A program made the position numbers and the translations under genes. Shown piece after piece: positions 23,614-31,463 of a stretch of DNA of 37,280 nt; position 1 is the stretch's first letter; the number at the start of each line of letters is the position of its first letter. The stretch is from positions 1 to 37,280 of the forward strand of contig CAZKFA010000017.1 in NCBI GenBank assembly GCA_964551925.1, written 5' to 3'. The notes below the pieces were generated by a model. The model worked only from the letters and a program-made list of their open reading frames with translations. It made no database searches and had not been told where the DNA came from. The stretch is from CAZKFA01 sp964551925 (GTDB lineage: Bacteria; Cyanobacteriota; Vampirovibrionia; LMEP-6097).

Positions 23614-23690
23614 GACATCTTTCGAAACCGCAGGTTTCGATGTAGATGTCGCTTAACAAAAGTAGCAACCACGCGGTACGCGCGTGTTGC
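23614..23690. repeat. Double palindromic element after nrdR
   Basis: Two stems stand in tandem. The first pairs GACATCT with AGATGTC and, inside, CGAAACC with GGTTTCG around GCA (23614-23650). The second pairs GCAACCACGCG (23665-23675) with CGCGTGTTGC (23681-23690), with one bulge. This is GC-rich against the background. It could be a terminator-like RNA stem or a short mobile palindrome; the frame is open through it, which would add 52 residues to the next protein. Confidence 0.6.
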
Positions 23691-23745
23691 CCGACTAGAA
23701 GATTCGGGTTTCAGAAGAAGTCTAATAGAACTATTGCAAAAGTTG

Positions 23746-24318
23746 ATGTCATCTGCTGCGTACCTATTACTCTTACTAACCATAGCACAAGCCGCTCCAG
23801 CAGTTGCTTTAAGCAAGATCTATGAATTCAACTTCAGACCTCAACAAACTGTTTACATGCACTCTGGCACCAAAGCAACTATCCGCCTACTGTCTATACC
23901 AAGCGACATTGATTTCTTGCAAGTAAGCTTAGGACGCCGCAAAAACACTCCTCGAGCACACCTTATAGGTAAAAAACTGATTGATGTCAAAAAGACTGCT
24001 AATCAAGGAGTATTAGATATAAACATAGAAATTGAAGAAACAAAAGATATCACCGAAGCTCGCCATCCAATAGAGCTCAAATTTAAATCATTAAAAGAAA
24101 TCGATGGCAAATATACTGTTACCGATCATTTTAGTAATTTTATTCGCCTAATAATTTGTCCAACTAACGAACAGCCTGTTTGTGGTGTAGTACAAGTACC
24201 TTGCCGCTCTAAACTAAGATGCGGCGAGTCTGTTGAAGAAGTAAGGCAAACTTTCAAGAATTTATGTGAAATGGAGAAAAATGGCGGTCGAATTCTCAAC
24301 TACGGCAGCTGCGATTAA
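23746..24318 (+). CDS. Secreted protein with a Kazal-like six-cysteine C-terminus
   Basis: A 190-residue exported protein. The signal peptide is residues 1-21 (SSAAYLLLLLTIAQAAPAVA). Residues 22-135 are a beta-rich stretch without a known match. The last 53 residues have six cysteines (138, 146, 153, 159, 174, 189) in the Kazal order: CPTNEQPVCG, QTFKNLCEMEKNGG, then LNYGSC. Kazal domains inhibit serine proteases, and bacterial versions with PVCGVVQV are known. I start at ATG 23746, directly at the signal peptide; an upstream ATG at 23590 would read through the palindromic element. No ribosome site is visible. The protease target is unknown. Confidence 0.75.
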   Translation: MSSAAYLLLLLTIAQAAPAVALSKIYEFNFRPQQTVYMHSGTKATIRLLSIPSDIDFLQVSLGRRKNTPRAHLIGKKLIDVKKTANQGVLDINIEIEETKDITEARHPIELKFKSLKEIDGKYTVTDHFSNFIRLIICPTNEQPVCGVVQVPCRSKLRCGESVEEVRQTFKNLCEMEKNGGRILNYGSCD

Positions 24319-24372
24319 GATAACACGGGATATTCTTTTAGCAAATGTGGCATAAAGTAAGAATGGAGATAG

Positions 24373-24378
24373 TAGAAT
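24373..24378 (+). promoter_or_regulatory. -10 box, leaderless promoter of aspS
   Basis: TAGAAT, 7 nt (tttagac), GTG 24386. No ribosome site. Confidence 0.5.
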
Positions 24379-24385
24379 TTTAGAC

Positions 24386-26251
24386 GTGAAAACAGTAAAA
24401 GAAAATAACGACACAACAAATATTCCTGAGTGGCACATTAACAAACTCAGTACGAATTTTAAACTTAAACGTACTCACACTTCCTCAGCTGTTACTGCTG
24501 CCAATGAAGGACAAGAAATTATTGTCTCTGGTTGGGTTGCAGCACGCCGAGATTTAGGTGGCATAATTTTTATTGAACTACGTGATCATAAAGGCACAAT
24601 ACAAGTAGTCGCAGATCCTAAACGCAATCCAGAAGTCCATTCTAGTTTTGAGAAATTGAGATCAGAGTATGTTATTGCAATCAAAGGCCCAGTGAGCATT
24701 AGACCAGAGGGCTCAGAAAACACCTCAATGAAATCTGGAGCAATTGAGATCTATCCTACTGAAGTAGAAATCCTTAACACAAGCAAAGCTCTGCCATTTC
24801 AAATTGATCAAGCAGATGAAGTTAATGAAGACCTGAGGTTGAAATATAGATACCTAGAATTACGCAATGAAGGTAAAAGACAACATTTAATCAATAGGCA
24901 CAATATTGTACAGGCCATACGTAGTCACCTAAACAAAGAAAGTTTCATGGAAATTGAGACTCCAATTCTCTGCAAATCCACTCCAGAAGGAGCTCGTGAC
25001 TATTTAGTACCAAGTCGAGTACATCCTAATGAATTCTATGCTCTACCTCAGTCCCCTCAACTATACAAGCAATTATTAATGATGAGTGGCTTCGATAGAT
25101 ACTATCAAGTAGCACGTTGTTTTAGAGATGAGGATTTGCGTGCAGATAGACAGCCAGAATTCACTCAGATAGACATTGAGATGAGTTATATCTCTCAGGA
25201 CGACATTATGAGCATCACAGAAGGTCTGATAGCCTCAGCTTGTGAAGCTGTTGATATCAAAGTCGAAACCCCGTTCTTGCGCATGAGTTACGACTATGCG
25301 ATGAATCATTATGGTTGCGACAGACCGGATTTACGTTTTGGATTAGAGTTAATAGACCTAACTGAAACCATGTCTAAATCAGGATTTCAAGCCTTCGCCT
25401 CTGTTTGTAATAATGGCGGCATAGTCAAAGCAATCAATTTCAAAGGCGCAGCTGGACTTAGCCGTAAAGCAATTGATGATCTTCGAGATCTCGTTATGAC
25501 TTCAGAGTACGGAGCCAAAGGCTTAGCATGGATCACTTATAAACCAAACGAAGCAGACCCTACTACTTATGAATTGCAATCACCAATAGTCAAGTTTTTC
25601 TCGCCTGAAGAACTCGATCAAATTCGCTCTAAGACTGGTGCTGAAGCTGGAGACATTCTACTATTCGTAGCAGATAAAGCTCCATTGGTTCATCACGTAC
25701 TTGGCAAATTAAGATTACATATAGCTAAACAATTTAATTTAATCCAAGGTAGACCGTATAAGTTTCTTTGGGTAATTGATTTCCCAATGTTCGAGTGGGA
25801 TGATAAATCCAAGCGCTTTAAAGCGACTCACCACCCTTTCACTATGCCTCATAGAGAAGATTGGGAGAAGCTCAGTTCAGATAGAGCCAGTATTAAGACT
25901 TATGCTTATGACGTGATACTCAACGGTATTGAACTTGGTGGTGGATCAATTAGAGTCCACAATATGGAATTACAACGCAAAATTTTCCAGGCACTAGATA
26001 TAGATGATGCAACGGCCAAAGATCGTTTTGGATTTTTGCTTGAAGCTTTAGAACTTGGCGCTCCACCACATGGTGGCATTGCATTGGGATTAGATCGAGT
26101 AGTAATGCTACTTTCTAACACTGAGAGCATTAGAGATGTCATCGCTTTTCCAAAAAACCAGGCGGCCATTTGCCCTCTTACCTCAGCACCTTCGAATATC
26201 GATCAAGAACAGCTTGATGAACTGTATCTAGAACTTGTCGATCCTGAGTAA
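24386..26251 (+). CDS. aspS: Aspartyl-tRNA synthetase
   Basis: A 621-residue class II synthetase of the bacterial type. It has an OB-fold anticodon-binding domain (GWVAARRDLGGIIFIELRDH), motif 2 FRDEDLRADRQPEFTQIDIE, an inserted GAD domain around residues 310-440, and motif 3 GIALGLDRVVMLL. About 28 residues at the N-terminus precede the usual start (TNFKLKRTHTSS), but the GTG is backed by a -10 box 7 nt upstream. Whether it also charges tRNA-Asn cannot be read safely. Stand-alone. Confidence 0.96.
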   Translation: MKTVKENNDTTNIPEWHINKLSTNFKLKRTHTSSAVTAANEGQEIIVSGWVAARRDLGGIIFIELRDHKGTIQVVADPKRNPEVHSSFEKLRSEYVIAIKGPVSIRPEGSENTSMKSGAIEIYPTEVEILNTSKALPFQIDQADEVNEDLRLKYRYLELRNEGKRQHLINRHNIVQAIRSHLNKESFMEIETPILCKSTPEGARDYLVPSRVHPNEFYALPQSPQLYKQLLMMSGFDRYYQVARCFRDEDLRADRQPEFTQIDIEMSYISQDDIMSITEGLIASACEAVDIKVETPFLRMSYDYAMNHYGCDRPDLRFGLELIDLTETMSKSGFQAFASVCNNGGIVKAINFKGAAGLSRKAIDDLRDLVMTSEYGAKGLAWITYKPNEADPTTYELQSPIVKFFSPEELDQIRSKTGAEAGDILLFVADKAPLVHHVLGKLRLHIAKQFNLIQGRPYKFLWVIDFPMFEWDDKSKRFKATHHPFTMPHREDWEKLSSDRASIKTYAYDVILNGIELGGGSIRVHNMELQRKIFQALDIDDATAKDRFGFLLEALELGAPPHGGIALGLDRVVMLLSNTESIRDVIAFPKNQAAICPLTSAPSNIDQEQLDELYLELVDPE

Positions 26252-26285
26252 AATATTAGACTTGGCAGCAAATCTATTAAAAAAA

Positions 26286-26330
26286 GCTAAAATCAGGGCT
26301 AAAATCAAGCTAATTCCATAAAATTTAGCT
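26286..26330 (+). other. Tandem decamer and weak terminator-like stem after aspS
   Basis: GCTAAAATCA occurs twice with a 2-nt gap (26286-26295, 26298-26307). Directly after, AGCTAA (26308-26313) pairs with TTAGCT (26325-26330), followed by TTT. The stem could end aspS transcription; the repeat has no clear role. Confidence 0.35.
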
Positions 26331-26358
26331 TTTGCCGATACTTTATATATCGCTGATC

Positions 26359-26367
26359 TGTTAAGAT
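26359..26367 (+). promoter_or_regulatory. Extended -10 of rplS
   Basis: TGT-TAAGAT (hexamer 26362-26367), 11 nt before ATG 26379. No ribosome site, so the leader would be only about four bases. Confidence 0.4.
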
Positions 26368-26378
26368 TATGCACTGTT

Positions 26379-26822
26379 ATGAGTCAACAAATCATACGAG
26401 AAATCGAAGCCGCCCACCTCAAGAAAGAATTACCTGTTTTCCAGACTGGTGATCTTGTAAAGGTAAAAGTATTAATCCGTGAGGGTAAGAAAGAGCGTAA
26501 CCAGGCCTTTGAAGGTATGGTCATAGCCATGAAAGAAGGTGGCATTAATGCAAGTTTTACAGTAAGAAGAATATTCCAAGGTGTCGCCATCGAAAGAACT
26601 TTCTTACTACATTCTCCAAAAGTAACGGAAGTTACAATACTACGCAAAGGTAAAGCTAGAAGATCTAAGCTTTACTACATGCGTGAGCGCGTTGGAACTA
26701 AGAAGACCAGATTGCGTGAAGATACAGCTCGTATTGCTAAAGATTTTCAAGCCAAATTAGTGGCACAAGAACAAGCTGCTAATGATAAACCTAGCGAAGA
26801 AGAAGTAGTAACTACAGCTTAA
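26379..26822 (+). CDS. rplS: 50S ribosomal protein L19
   Basis: A 147-residue ribosomal protein at the 30S-50S interface. The core is intact: FQTGDLVKVKVLIREGKKER, FEGMVIAMKEGG, FTVRRIFQGVAIERTFLLHSP, then the basic RRSKLYYMRERVGTKKTRLRE. An acidic tail of about 30 residues extends beyond the usual 115-120. It is not in the common rpsP-rimM-trmD-rplS operon here; a membrane-anchored cyclophilin follows 18 bp downstream. Confidence 0.97.
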   Translation: MSQQIIREIEAAHLKKELPVFQTGDLVKVKVLIREGKKERNQAFEGMVIAMKEGGINASFTVRRIFQGVAIERTFLLHSPKVTEVTILRKGKARRSKLYYMRERVGTKKTRLREDTARIAKDFQAKLVAQEQAANDKPSEEEVVTTA

Positions 26823-26840
26823 GGTGTTAAAAAATATTTT

Positions 26841-27506
26841 ATGAAACAGGAATTCAATTTCGATACGCTAATAGCTGCTTTGGCTTTGGTATTGCTTGTT
26901 CTGATAGTAGCAAGTAGTTCTTTAAAAGCAGCAAACAAGGAGAACAAAATGGAATCAGAAATGATAGATAGTCTCAAAAAGGCACAAGGTCTTAAAGACA
27001 CAATTGTAGAGATGGAGACAGACAAAGGTACTTTTAAAATAAAGTTATATATGAACGAGGCTCCAATTACTGCTGGCAACTTCAAAGATTTAGTTGAACG
27101 TAAATTCTACAATGGTCTAATTTTCCACAGAATTATACCTGGTTTCGTTGTTCAAGGTGGTTGTCCAAAAGGTGATGGCACTGGAGGATTTATCGATCCA
27201 GAAACCAAAGAAGTTCGTCGTATTCCACACGAAAAGAATAATCTTAAACACAATAAGCCTGGCATCATGGCTATGGCTAGAACTTCTGATCCTGATACGG
27301 CTAGCAGCCAGTTCTTTATCGATTTAACTGCGTTACCAAGTTTGGATGCTGGTGGTGTTGATCCTTATGGATATGTAATTTTTGGTGAAGTTATTGAAGG
27401 TATGGAAGTTGTCAATCAAATAGTTACAGACAATGTCCCAACTTACAGAGGTTCTGACAGAACAGCAAATCCTGTCAAAATCAAAGCGGCAAGAGTCGTC
27501 GAATAA
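26841..27506 (+). CDS. Membrane-anchored cyclophilin-type peptidyl-prolyl isomerase
   Basis: A 221-residue prolyl isomerase. Residues 10-28 (LIAALALVLLVLIVASSS) form a signal anchor placing the catalytic part outside the inner membrane. The cyclophilin domain (about 55-220) shows NFKDLVERKFYNGLIFHRIIPGF, GGCPKGDGTGG, ARTSDPDTASSQFFI, GYVIFGEVIEGM. Catalytic Arg in FHRI and Phe/Gln around SSQFFI are present. It is probably co-transcribed with rplS, with ribE 14 bp downstream. Confidence 0.94.
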   Translation: MKQEFNFDTLIAALALVLLVLIVASSSLKAANKENKMESEMIDSLKKAQGLKDTIVEMETDKGTFKIKLYMNEAPITAGNFKDLVERKFYNGLIFHRIIPGFVVQGGCPKGDGTGGFIDPETKEVRRIPHEKNNLKHNKPGIMAMARTSDPDTASSQFFIDLTALPSLDAGGVDPYGYVIFGEVIEGMEVVNQIVTDNVPTYRGSDRTANPVKIKAARVVE

Positions 27507-27520
27507 AAACTACAAACACT

Positions 27521-28108
27521 ATGTTCACAGGACTAATAGAAGAAACTGGAACGATACACAAACTAGAACAGCAAGGTAGTAATTTGATCATTCAAATTCA
27601 AGCTAATACTGTAGTTGAAGACTTAAAGCTTGGTGACAGTATTGCTGTTGATGGTGTTTGTCAGACGGTTACTGAGATCAACAAGAATATTGTTACTGTT
27701 TGTGCCATCGCACAAACGCTGAAGCTAACAAATTTCAATGATTATCAAATCAACAATCTAGTAAACCTAGAACGTCCTTTAAGACTGCAAGACCGGCTTG
27801 GTGGACATCTAGTACAAGGTCATGTAGATGGCATTGGAAGAGTAACAGCAATCACAGACGCAGATGGTTCACAGAATATTACAATTGCAATACCCGACAA
27901 TCTTAATAAATATATTATTGCTAAAGGCTCAATAGCACTCAATGGCATCAGCCTTACAGTCGCGGAGAAAGGCAATAACTCAATTACAGTTTGTATTATT
28001 CCGACTACAATCGCAATAACTAATATACACAATTGGCAAGTCAACAATAAAATCAACATCGAAGTTGATATGATGGCTAAGTATTTAGAGAACCTAGTTA
28101 CACATTAG
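27521..28108 (+). CDS. ribE: Riboflavin synthase alpha chain
   Basis: A 195-residue enzyme that converts two 6,7-dimethyl-8-ribityllumazine molecules to riboflavin. It starts with the hallmark MFTGLIEETGTI and has two homologous lumazine-binding barrels; the second begins GHLVQGHVDGIGRVTAI. DSIAVDGVCQTV and GSIALNGISLTV are the paired motifs. Other rib genes are not nearby. The 3' end overlaps the convergent LysR gene by 15 bp. Confidence 0.96.
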   Translation: MFTGLIEETGTIHKLEQQGSNLIIQIQANTVVEDLKLGDSIAVDGVCQTVTEINKNIVTVCAIAQTLKLTNFNDYQINNLVNLERPLRLQDRLGGHLVQGHVDGIGRVTAITDADGSQNITIAIPDNLNKYIIAKGSIALNGISLTVAEKGNNSITVCIIPTTIAITNIHNWQVNNKINIEVDMMAKYLENLVTH

Positions 28109-28984
28109 TTTTAGATCAGAATGATTCAAGAATAAGTTCCACAGATAATTAGTCGCTGGTCCTTTAGCTTCAACTGCGTTCCGCAAAAGATTTAATTGTT
28201 TTAGCATAGGATCTTTAATAGTCAGTGGTATCAAGATACCCTCGTCAAGCTCTCTGGTAATAAGGTTTTTGGGCATATAACCCCAACCCAAAGAATTAAT
28301 CAACAATTCTTTTTTGATCAAGAAATCAGTCAAATGCCAAACCTTAGAATTATTGACTCGTGCTGGTGCATTTTTCTTGGCTAGAGTGGCTCTGCCTCCA
28401 ACTACTAATTGTTGTAAATCATCTAAATCAGACTCTACTATGCCAGGCAAAGTAGCAGGATAATTTGGTGCAGCACAAGGAATCATCTCAACAATAGTCC
28501 AAGGGATAGCTTCAAAATTATTCTTATAAACTTGACTTACAGTAATAGCCAAATCAGCTTCCCCTGAAAGCAGCATCTCATAAGGCTCTTCAAAAGTCTT
28601 GAAATCAATCTCAATTTCTGTTTGCGGAAATTTGCTATTAAAATCTTTCAACACCTTAATTAATAAAGGCAAAGGAGTAACCGCAGAAATGGCTAAACGA
28701 ATTTTCAATTCAACACCTTCTTGCACTATATTGGTAATCTGAAATAAATCAGAATTGATACGAATAATACTAAGTGCTTTGTTATAAACGATCTTACCAA
28801 AATTAGTTAATTGAACCGTATTACCCGTACGTTCAAAAATCTTTAACTTCAATCTCGCTTCTAAATTCTTGATAGCGTAACTAATTGAAGATTGTGCCTT
28901 ATGTAACTTAGTAGCAGCAGCCTTAAAACTACCGTGATCAACAACCGCAATAATGGCCTCTAGCTCATCAAAATCTAATGACAT
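28094..28984 (-). CDS. LysR-family transcriptional regulator
   Basis: A 296-residue regulator. The N-terminal winged helix-turn-helix is ELEAIIAVVDHGSFKAAATK, then QSSISYAIKNLEARL and LKIFERTGNTVQLT. The C-terminal half is a substrate-binding domain (about 90-290). I prefer ATG 28984 because LysR proteins normally begin just before the helix-turn-helix, and GGAGAG lies upstream; an ATG at 29008 is 24 bp longer. It diverges from a peroxiredoxin gene, an arrangement in which the regulator often controls the neighbour. The inducer is unknown. Confidence 0.93.
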   Translation of the reverse strand: MSLDFDELEAIIAVVDHGSFKAAATKLHKAQSSISYAIKNLEARLKLKIFERTGNTVQLTNFGKIVYNKALSIIRINSDLFQITNIVQEGVELKIRLAISAVTPLPLLIKVLKDFNSKFPQTEIEIDFKTFEEPYEMLLSGEADLAITVSQVYKNNFEAIPWTIVEMIPCAAPNYPATLPGIVESDLDDLQQLVVGGRATLAKKNAPARVNNSKVWHLTDFLIKKELLINSLGWGYMPKNLITRELDEGILIPLTIKDPMLKQLNLLRNAVEAKGPATNYLWNLFLNHSDLKLMCN

Positions 28985-29137
28985 TTCCCGCTCTCTCCAG
29001 TTGTACAAAGATTGCTAATCTAGTTTTTTGATTTACCAAATCTAAAATTTAAATCATCTAAAAGTCAATTATGTAATATGGCTCTATTTATATATACAGA
29101 ATGGGCTAACGGGAAATCACATTCTAATGGGAGTAAA

Positions 29138-29791
29138 ATGGGAAGGCAAGATAAGACGAAGATTCGTTTGGATTTACTACAGGACGAACTTTTACAAAAT
29201 ATCAATTTACAAAAATTAAATAGCTTACTAGATACTATTGATGTTATTAAAGCAAATAGTTTGAGTCCTACTTTTCTACAAGTTGGAGAGAGGGCCTGTG
29301 ACTTCTCTCTAGAACAGAATGGACAAATAATTTCATTAGATAGTTTATGCAAGCAAAGCAACGTACTACTAATATTTACCAGAGGTGGTTGGTGTCCATA
29401 TTGCTATTTACAATTACGTGACCTACAAAGTCATTTGCAAGAATTTGAGAAACTTAATACAACAATAGTAGCAATCTCCGCAGAGAAACAGAACTACTGT
29501 CTCAGCACAACCAAGCGACACGGCTTAAGCTACAAAGTCCTAAGCGATCCGACTAATAGCATTGCCAAAAAATACAAACTCTTATATCAATCTCAATCAT
29601 CACTCAATCTCTTTAGTGATCTGGGTTTGGAAGATGCTATCCTCAACGGTGAAATCTCATACCAACTACCAGTGCCTGCTAGCTTCTTTATTAATCAGCA
29701 AAAAATAATTCGTTATCGATTTATTAATCCAGATTACAAACAAAGACCTAAAGCAGATGAAATACTGAACGCAATTCGGAATCTGCAATAG
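29138..29791 (+). CDS. Peroxiredoxin-like (AhpC/TSA) protein
   Basis: A 217-residue thioredoxin-fold protein. The redox motif is FTRGGWCPYCYLQLRDLQ (C86-P-Y-C89), followed by VAISAEKQ, LSDPTNSIAKKYKLLY and PASFFINQQKIIRYRF. This matches the peroxiredoxin-like family with two active cysteines in CPYC. The first 45 residues form a helical lead. I chose ATG 29138, which has GGGAG just upstream; an in-frame ATG at 29078 adds 20 residues. It reduces peroxides in related proteins. Divergent from the LysR gene. Confidence 0.88.
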   Translation: MGRQDKTKIRLDLLQDELLQNINLQKLNSLLDTIDVIKANSLSPTFLQVGERACDFSLEQNGQIISLDSLCKQSNVLLIFTRGGWCPYCYLQLRDLQSHLQEFEKLNTTIVAISAEKQNYCLSTTKRHGLSYKVLSDPTNSIAKKYKLLYQSQSSLNLFSDLGLEDAILNGEISYQLPVPASFFINQQKIIRYRFINPDYKQRPKADEILNAIRNLQ

Positions 29792-29814
29792 AAAATCTGA
29801 GTCGACTTAGCTTT

Positions 29815-29847
29815 GAGGAACGAGCGTAACACGGCTATGGGCGATTT
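29815..29847 (+). repeat. Dispersed short repeat, copy B
   Basis: Matches copy A (6169-6200) at about 27 of 33 positions. On the minus strand it supplies the last codons of nuoA (QNRP and stop), so the repeat has entered or grown into a coding end, as known for short palindromic elements in some other bacteria. Confidence 0.55.
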
Positions 29848-30236
29848 TGGAATGAGCTGTCTTGGTTCCAATTCAGAGCACCCTTATTCCACGCATAAGC
29901 AAGACCAAGAAATAGAATTCCAACAAAAGCAAAAGCCTCAAAAATAATAAATCCACGTTGTCCAGGCATAGTCTCATTAAAATAGCTTGCCCACGGCATA
30001 AGAAAGACAAACTCTACATCAAAAATAATAAAAATAATGGCAAATAAATAGTATTTAATATCAAACTGAACTTGAGCATCACCTTGTGGTTTCATTCCAC
30101 ACTCATAAGAATCATTCTTAACCAAACCGGGTCTAGCTATACCAAAAAACTTCTGTATCAAGGCACTTAAGCCAAGTAAAACCAAGCCATTAACCAAGGC
30201 TAGAGCGGCGATAAAAGCAATCTGCGACATCTGCAT
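29835..30236 (-). CDS. nuoA: NADH-quinone (plastoquinone-type) oxidoreductase subunit A
   Basis: A 133-residue three-helix membrane subunit of complex I. The signature YECGMKPQGDAQVQFDIKYY and IFIIFDVEFVFLMPWA is intact, and the end LAYAWNKGALNW closely resembles cyanobacterial NdhC. ATG 30236 is chosen over an ORF start 60 bp upstream because TGcTATAAT lies 7 nt before it. No other nuo/ndh gene is in the window. The last four residues come from repeat copy B. It diverges from a HAD hydrolase gene. Confidence 0.94.
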   Translation of the reverse strand: MQMSQIAFIAALALVNGLVLLGLSALIQKFFGIARPGLVKNDSYECGMKPQGDAQVQFDIKYYLFAIIFIIFDVEFVFLMPWASYFNETMPGQRGFIIFEAFAFVGILFLGLAYAWNKGALNWNQDSSFQNRP

Positions 30237-30243
30237 AAATTTT

Positions 30244-30252
30244 ATTATAGCA
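30244..30252 (-). promoter_or_regulatory. Extended -10, leaderless promoter of nuoA
   Basis: Minus strand TGC-TATAAT, 7 nt (aaaattt), ATG 30236. No ribosome site. Confidence 0.65.
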
Positions 30253-30259
30253 GGATTCG

Positions 30260-30268
30260 TGATAGCAT
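30260..30268 (+). promoter_or_regulatory. Extended -10, leaderless promoter of the HAD gene
   Basis: TGA-TAGCAT (hexamer 30263-30268), 8 nt (aataggta), ATG 30277. The divergent nuoA box is only about 10 bp away. Confidence 0.5.
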
Positions 30269-30276
30269 AATAGGTA

Positions 30277-31047
30277 ATGAAGACTTTAAAGAACATTGAA
30301 GCAGTTATCCTCGATAAGGATGGCGTTTTTGTTAATTTTCATAAAATGTGGCTAAGAATTATTGCGTATCGCGCTCAATTAATAGCAGAGAATTCATCCG
30401 ATACTAGTGATACTCTAGTCCAAATTCGTACAGCTTGTATTCGTGCCATGGGCGTCGATGAAGATGATGAGACCATAGATCCATATGGTCCTTGTTCTAT
30501 GACCTTAAGCGATGTTAGATTAGCTCTAGCAACAGCTTTGTTCATAACCAAAAACGAACTTGACCCTACTTACAAATGGTTTACAGCTTTTAACTGTGTT
30601 GATGATGCTATTGCAAAGACATGGGAAGCTTTGACTGTAGCAGAATTAAGCGAAGAGGTCTTTGGCAGCATCGACAAAATTCAAGAAATTGCTAAAGCGG
30701 GTTTAAAGATTGGTGTATTCAGTTCAGATTCTGAGAAAAATGTAAAAGAAACTCTTAGTAAGTTTGGTCTCAGTAAAGCTATTAAGAAGATTAAAGCTGG
30801 CGAACACAAGACAACTGAATCATTCATTGAGCTCTGTGATAGCCTTGGAGTGAACCCAGAGAACACAATCATGGTAAGTGATGCACCGCATGATATCGCG
30901 GTAACCAAAGCTGCTGGAGCCCATACCATTGGAGTACTCTCTGGTATCATGAGCGAAAGTGAAGCGGATCAAGCTGATATTATTCTTGATTCACTTGCGG
31001 CTCTAGACGTTAGTAAAATTAGTTCTAAAAAAAAAGTAGCGAAATAA
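30277..31047 (+). CDS. HAD-superfamily hydrolase
   Basis: A 256-residue phosphatase-like protein. Motif I is VILDKDGVFVN (nucleophile D13, acid D15), motif II VFSSDSEKN, motif III lysine in AGEHKT, motif IV MVSDAPHDIAVTKAAG. A cap of about 100 residues (residues 25-130) lies after motif I, the subfamily I type. It resembles phosphoglycolate-phosphatase-like enzymes, but the substrate is not assignable. It heads a row with an RNase HI-like gene 2 bp on and an O-methyltransferase gene. Confidence 0.88.
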   Translation: MKTLKNIEAVILDKDGVFVNFHKMWLRIIAYRAQLIAENSSDTSDTLVQIRTACIRAMGVDEDDETIDPYGPCSMTLSDVRLALATALFITKNELDPTYKWFTAFNCVDDAIAKTWEALTVAELSEEVFGSIDKIQEIAKAGLKIGVFSSDSEKNVKETLSKFGLSKAIKKIKAGEHKTTESFIELCDSLGVNPENTIMVSDAPHDIAVTKAAGAHTIGVLSGIMSESEADQADIILDSLAALDVSKISSKKKVAK

Positions 31048-31049
31048 TA

Positions 31050-31463
31050 TTGAATAGCAATGAGGCTCTAGTTATTTTTTCTGATGGTGCTTCACGTGGT
31101 AATCCTGGTGCCGCCTCTATTGGAGTCTCACTACAAGATCAATCTGGCAATGAAGTTGCAACTATCTCCAAAACCATCGGTATAGCAACCAATAATATTG
31201 CTGAATACAAGGCTCTACATGAAGGTCTAATCAAGGCTCAGGTACTAGGTTACAAACAAATAATTATTAAAGCTGATAGCGAGCTAGTAATCAAACAATT
31301 ACAAGGTCTCTACAAGGTAAAAAACCCTGATCTTCGCAAAATCTATCTTGAGATCAAGTCACTAGAAAAAAACTTCGACAGTGTCACCTATAGTCACGTC
31401 AGACGCGAATACAATCAACGCGCAGATCTCCTTGCCAACAATGCTTTAGATGGGGTTTACTAA
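31050..31463 (+). CDS. RNase HI-family protein
   Basis: A 137-residue protein of the short RNase HI group (rnhA-like, no N-terminal domain). It shows FSDGASRGNPGAASIGVS with the first catalytic Asp (D12), TNNIAEYKALHEGL with the Glu, IKADSELVIKQL with the second Asp and REYNQRADLLAN with the last Asp. These form the metal site that cuts RNA in RNA-DNA hybrids. TTG start; its TAA overlaps the next ATG by one base. Whether it is the main RNase HI or a paralogue cannot be judged from the window. Confidence 0.93.
   Translation: MNSNEALVIFSDGASRGNPGAASIGVSLQDQSGNEVATISKTIGIATNNIAEYKALHEGLIKAQVLGYKQIIIKADSELVIKQLQGLYKVKNPDLRKIYLEIKSLEKNFDSVTYSHVRREYNQRADLLANNALDGVY

Noticed and set aside
23590..23745. 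52-residue N-terminal extension of the Kazal-like protein
   Set aside because: It is translated from palindromic stems and places a perfect signal peptide internally; ATG 23746 is the better start.
26286..26307. Tandem GCTAAAATCA as a regulator operator
   Set aside because: Two copies of an AT-rich decamer near an AT-rich terminator-like stem are not enough; no second site is seen upstream of other genes.
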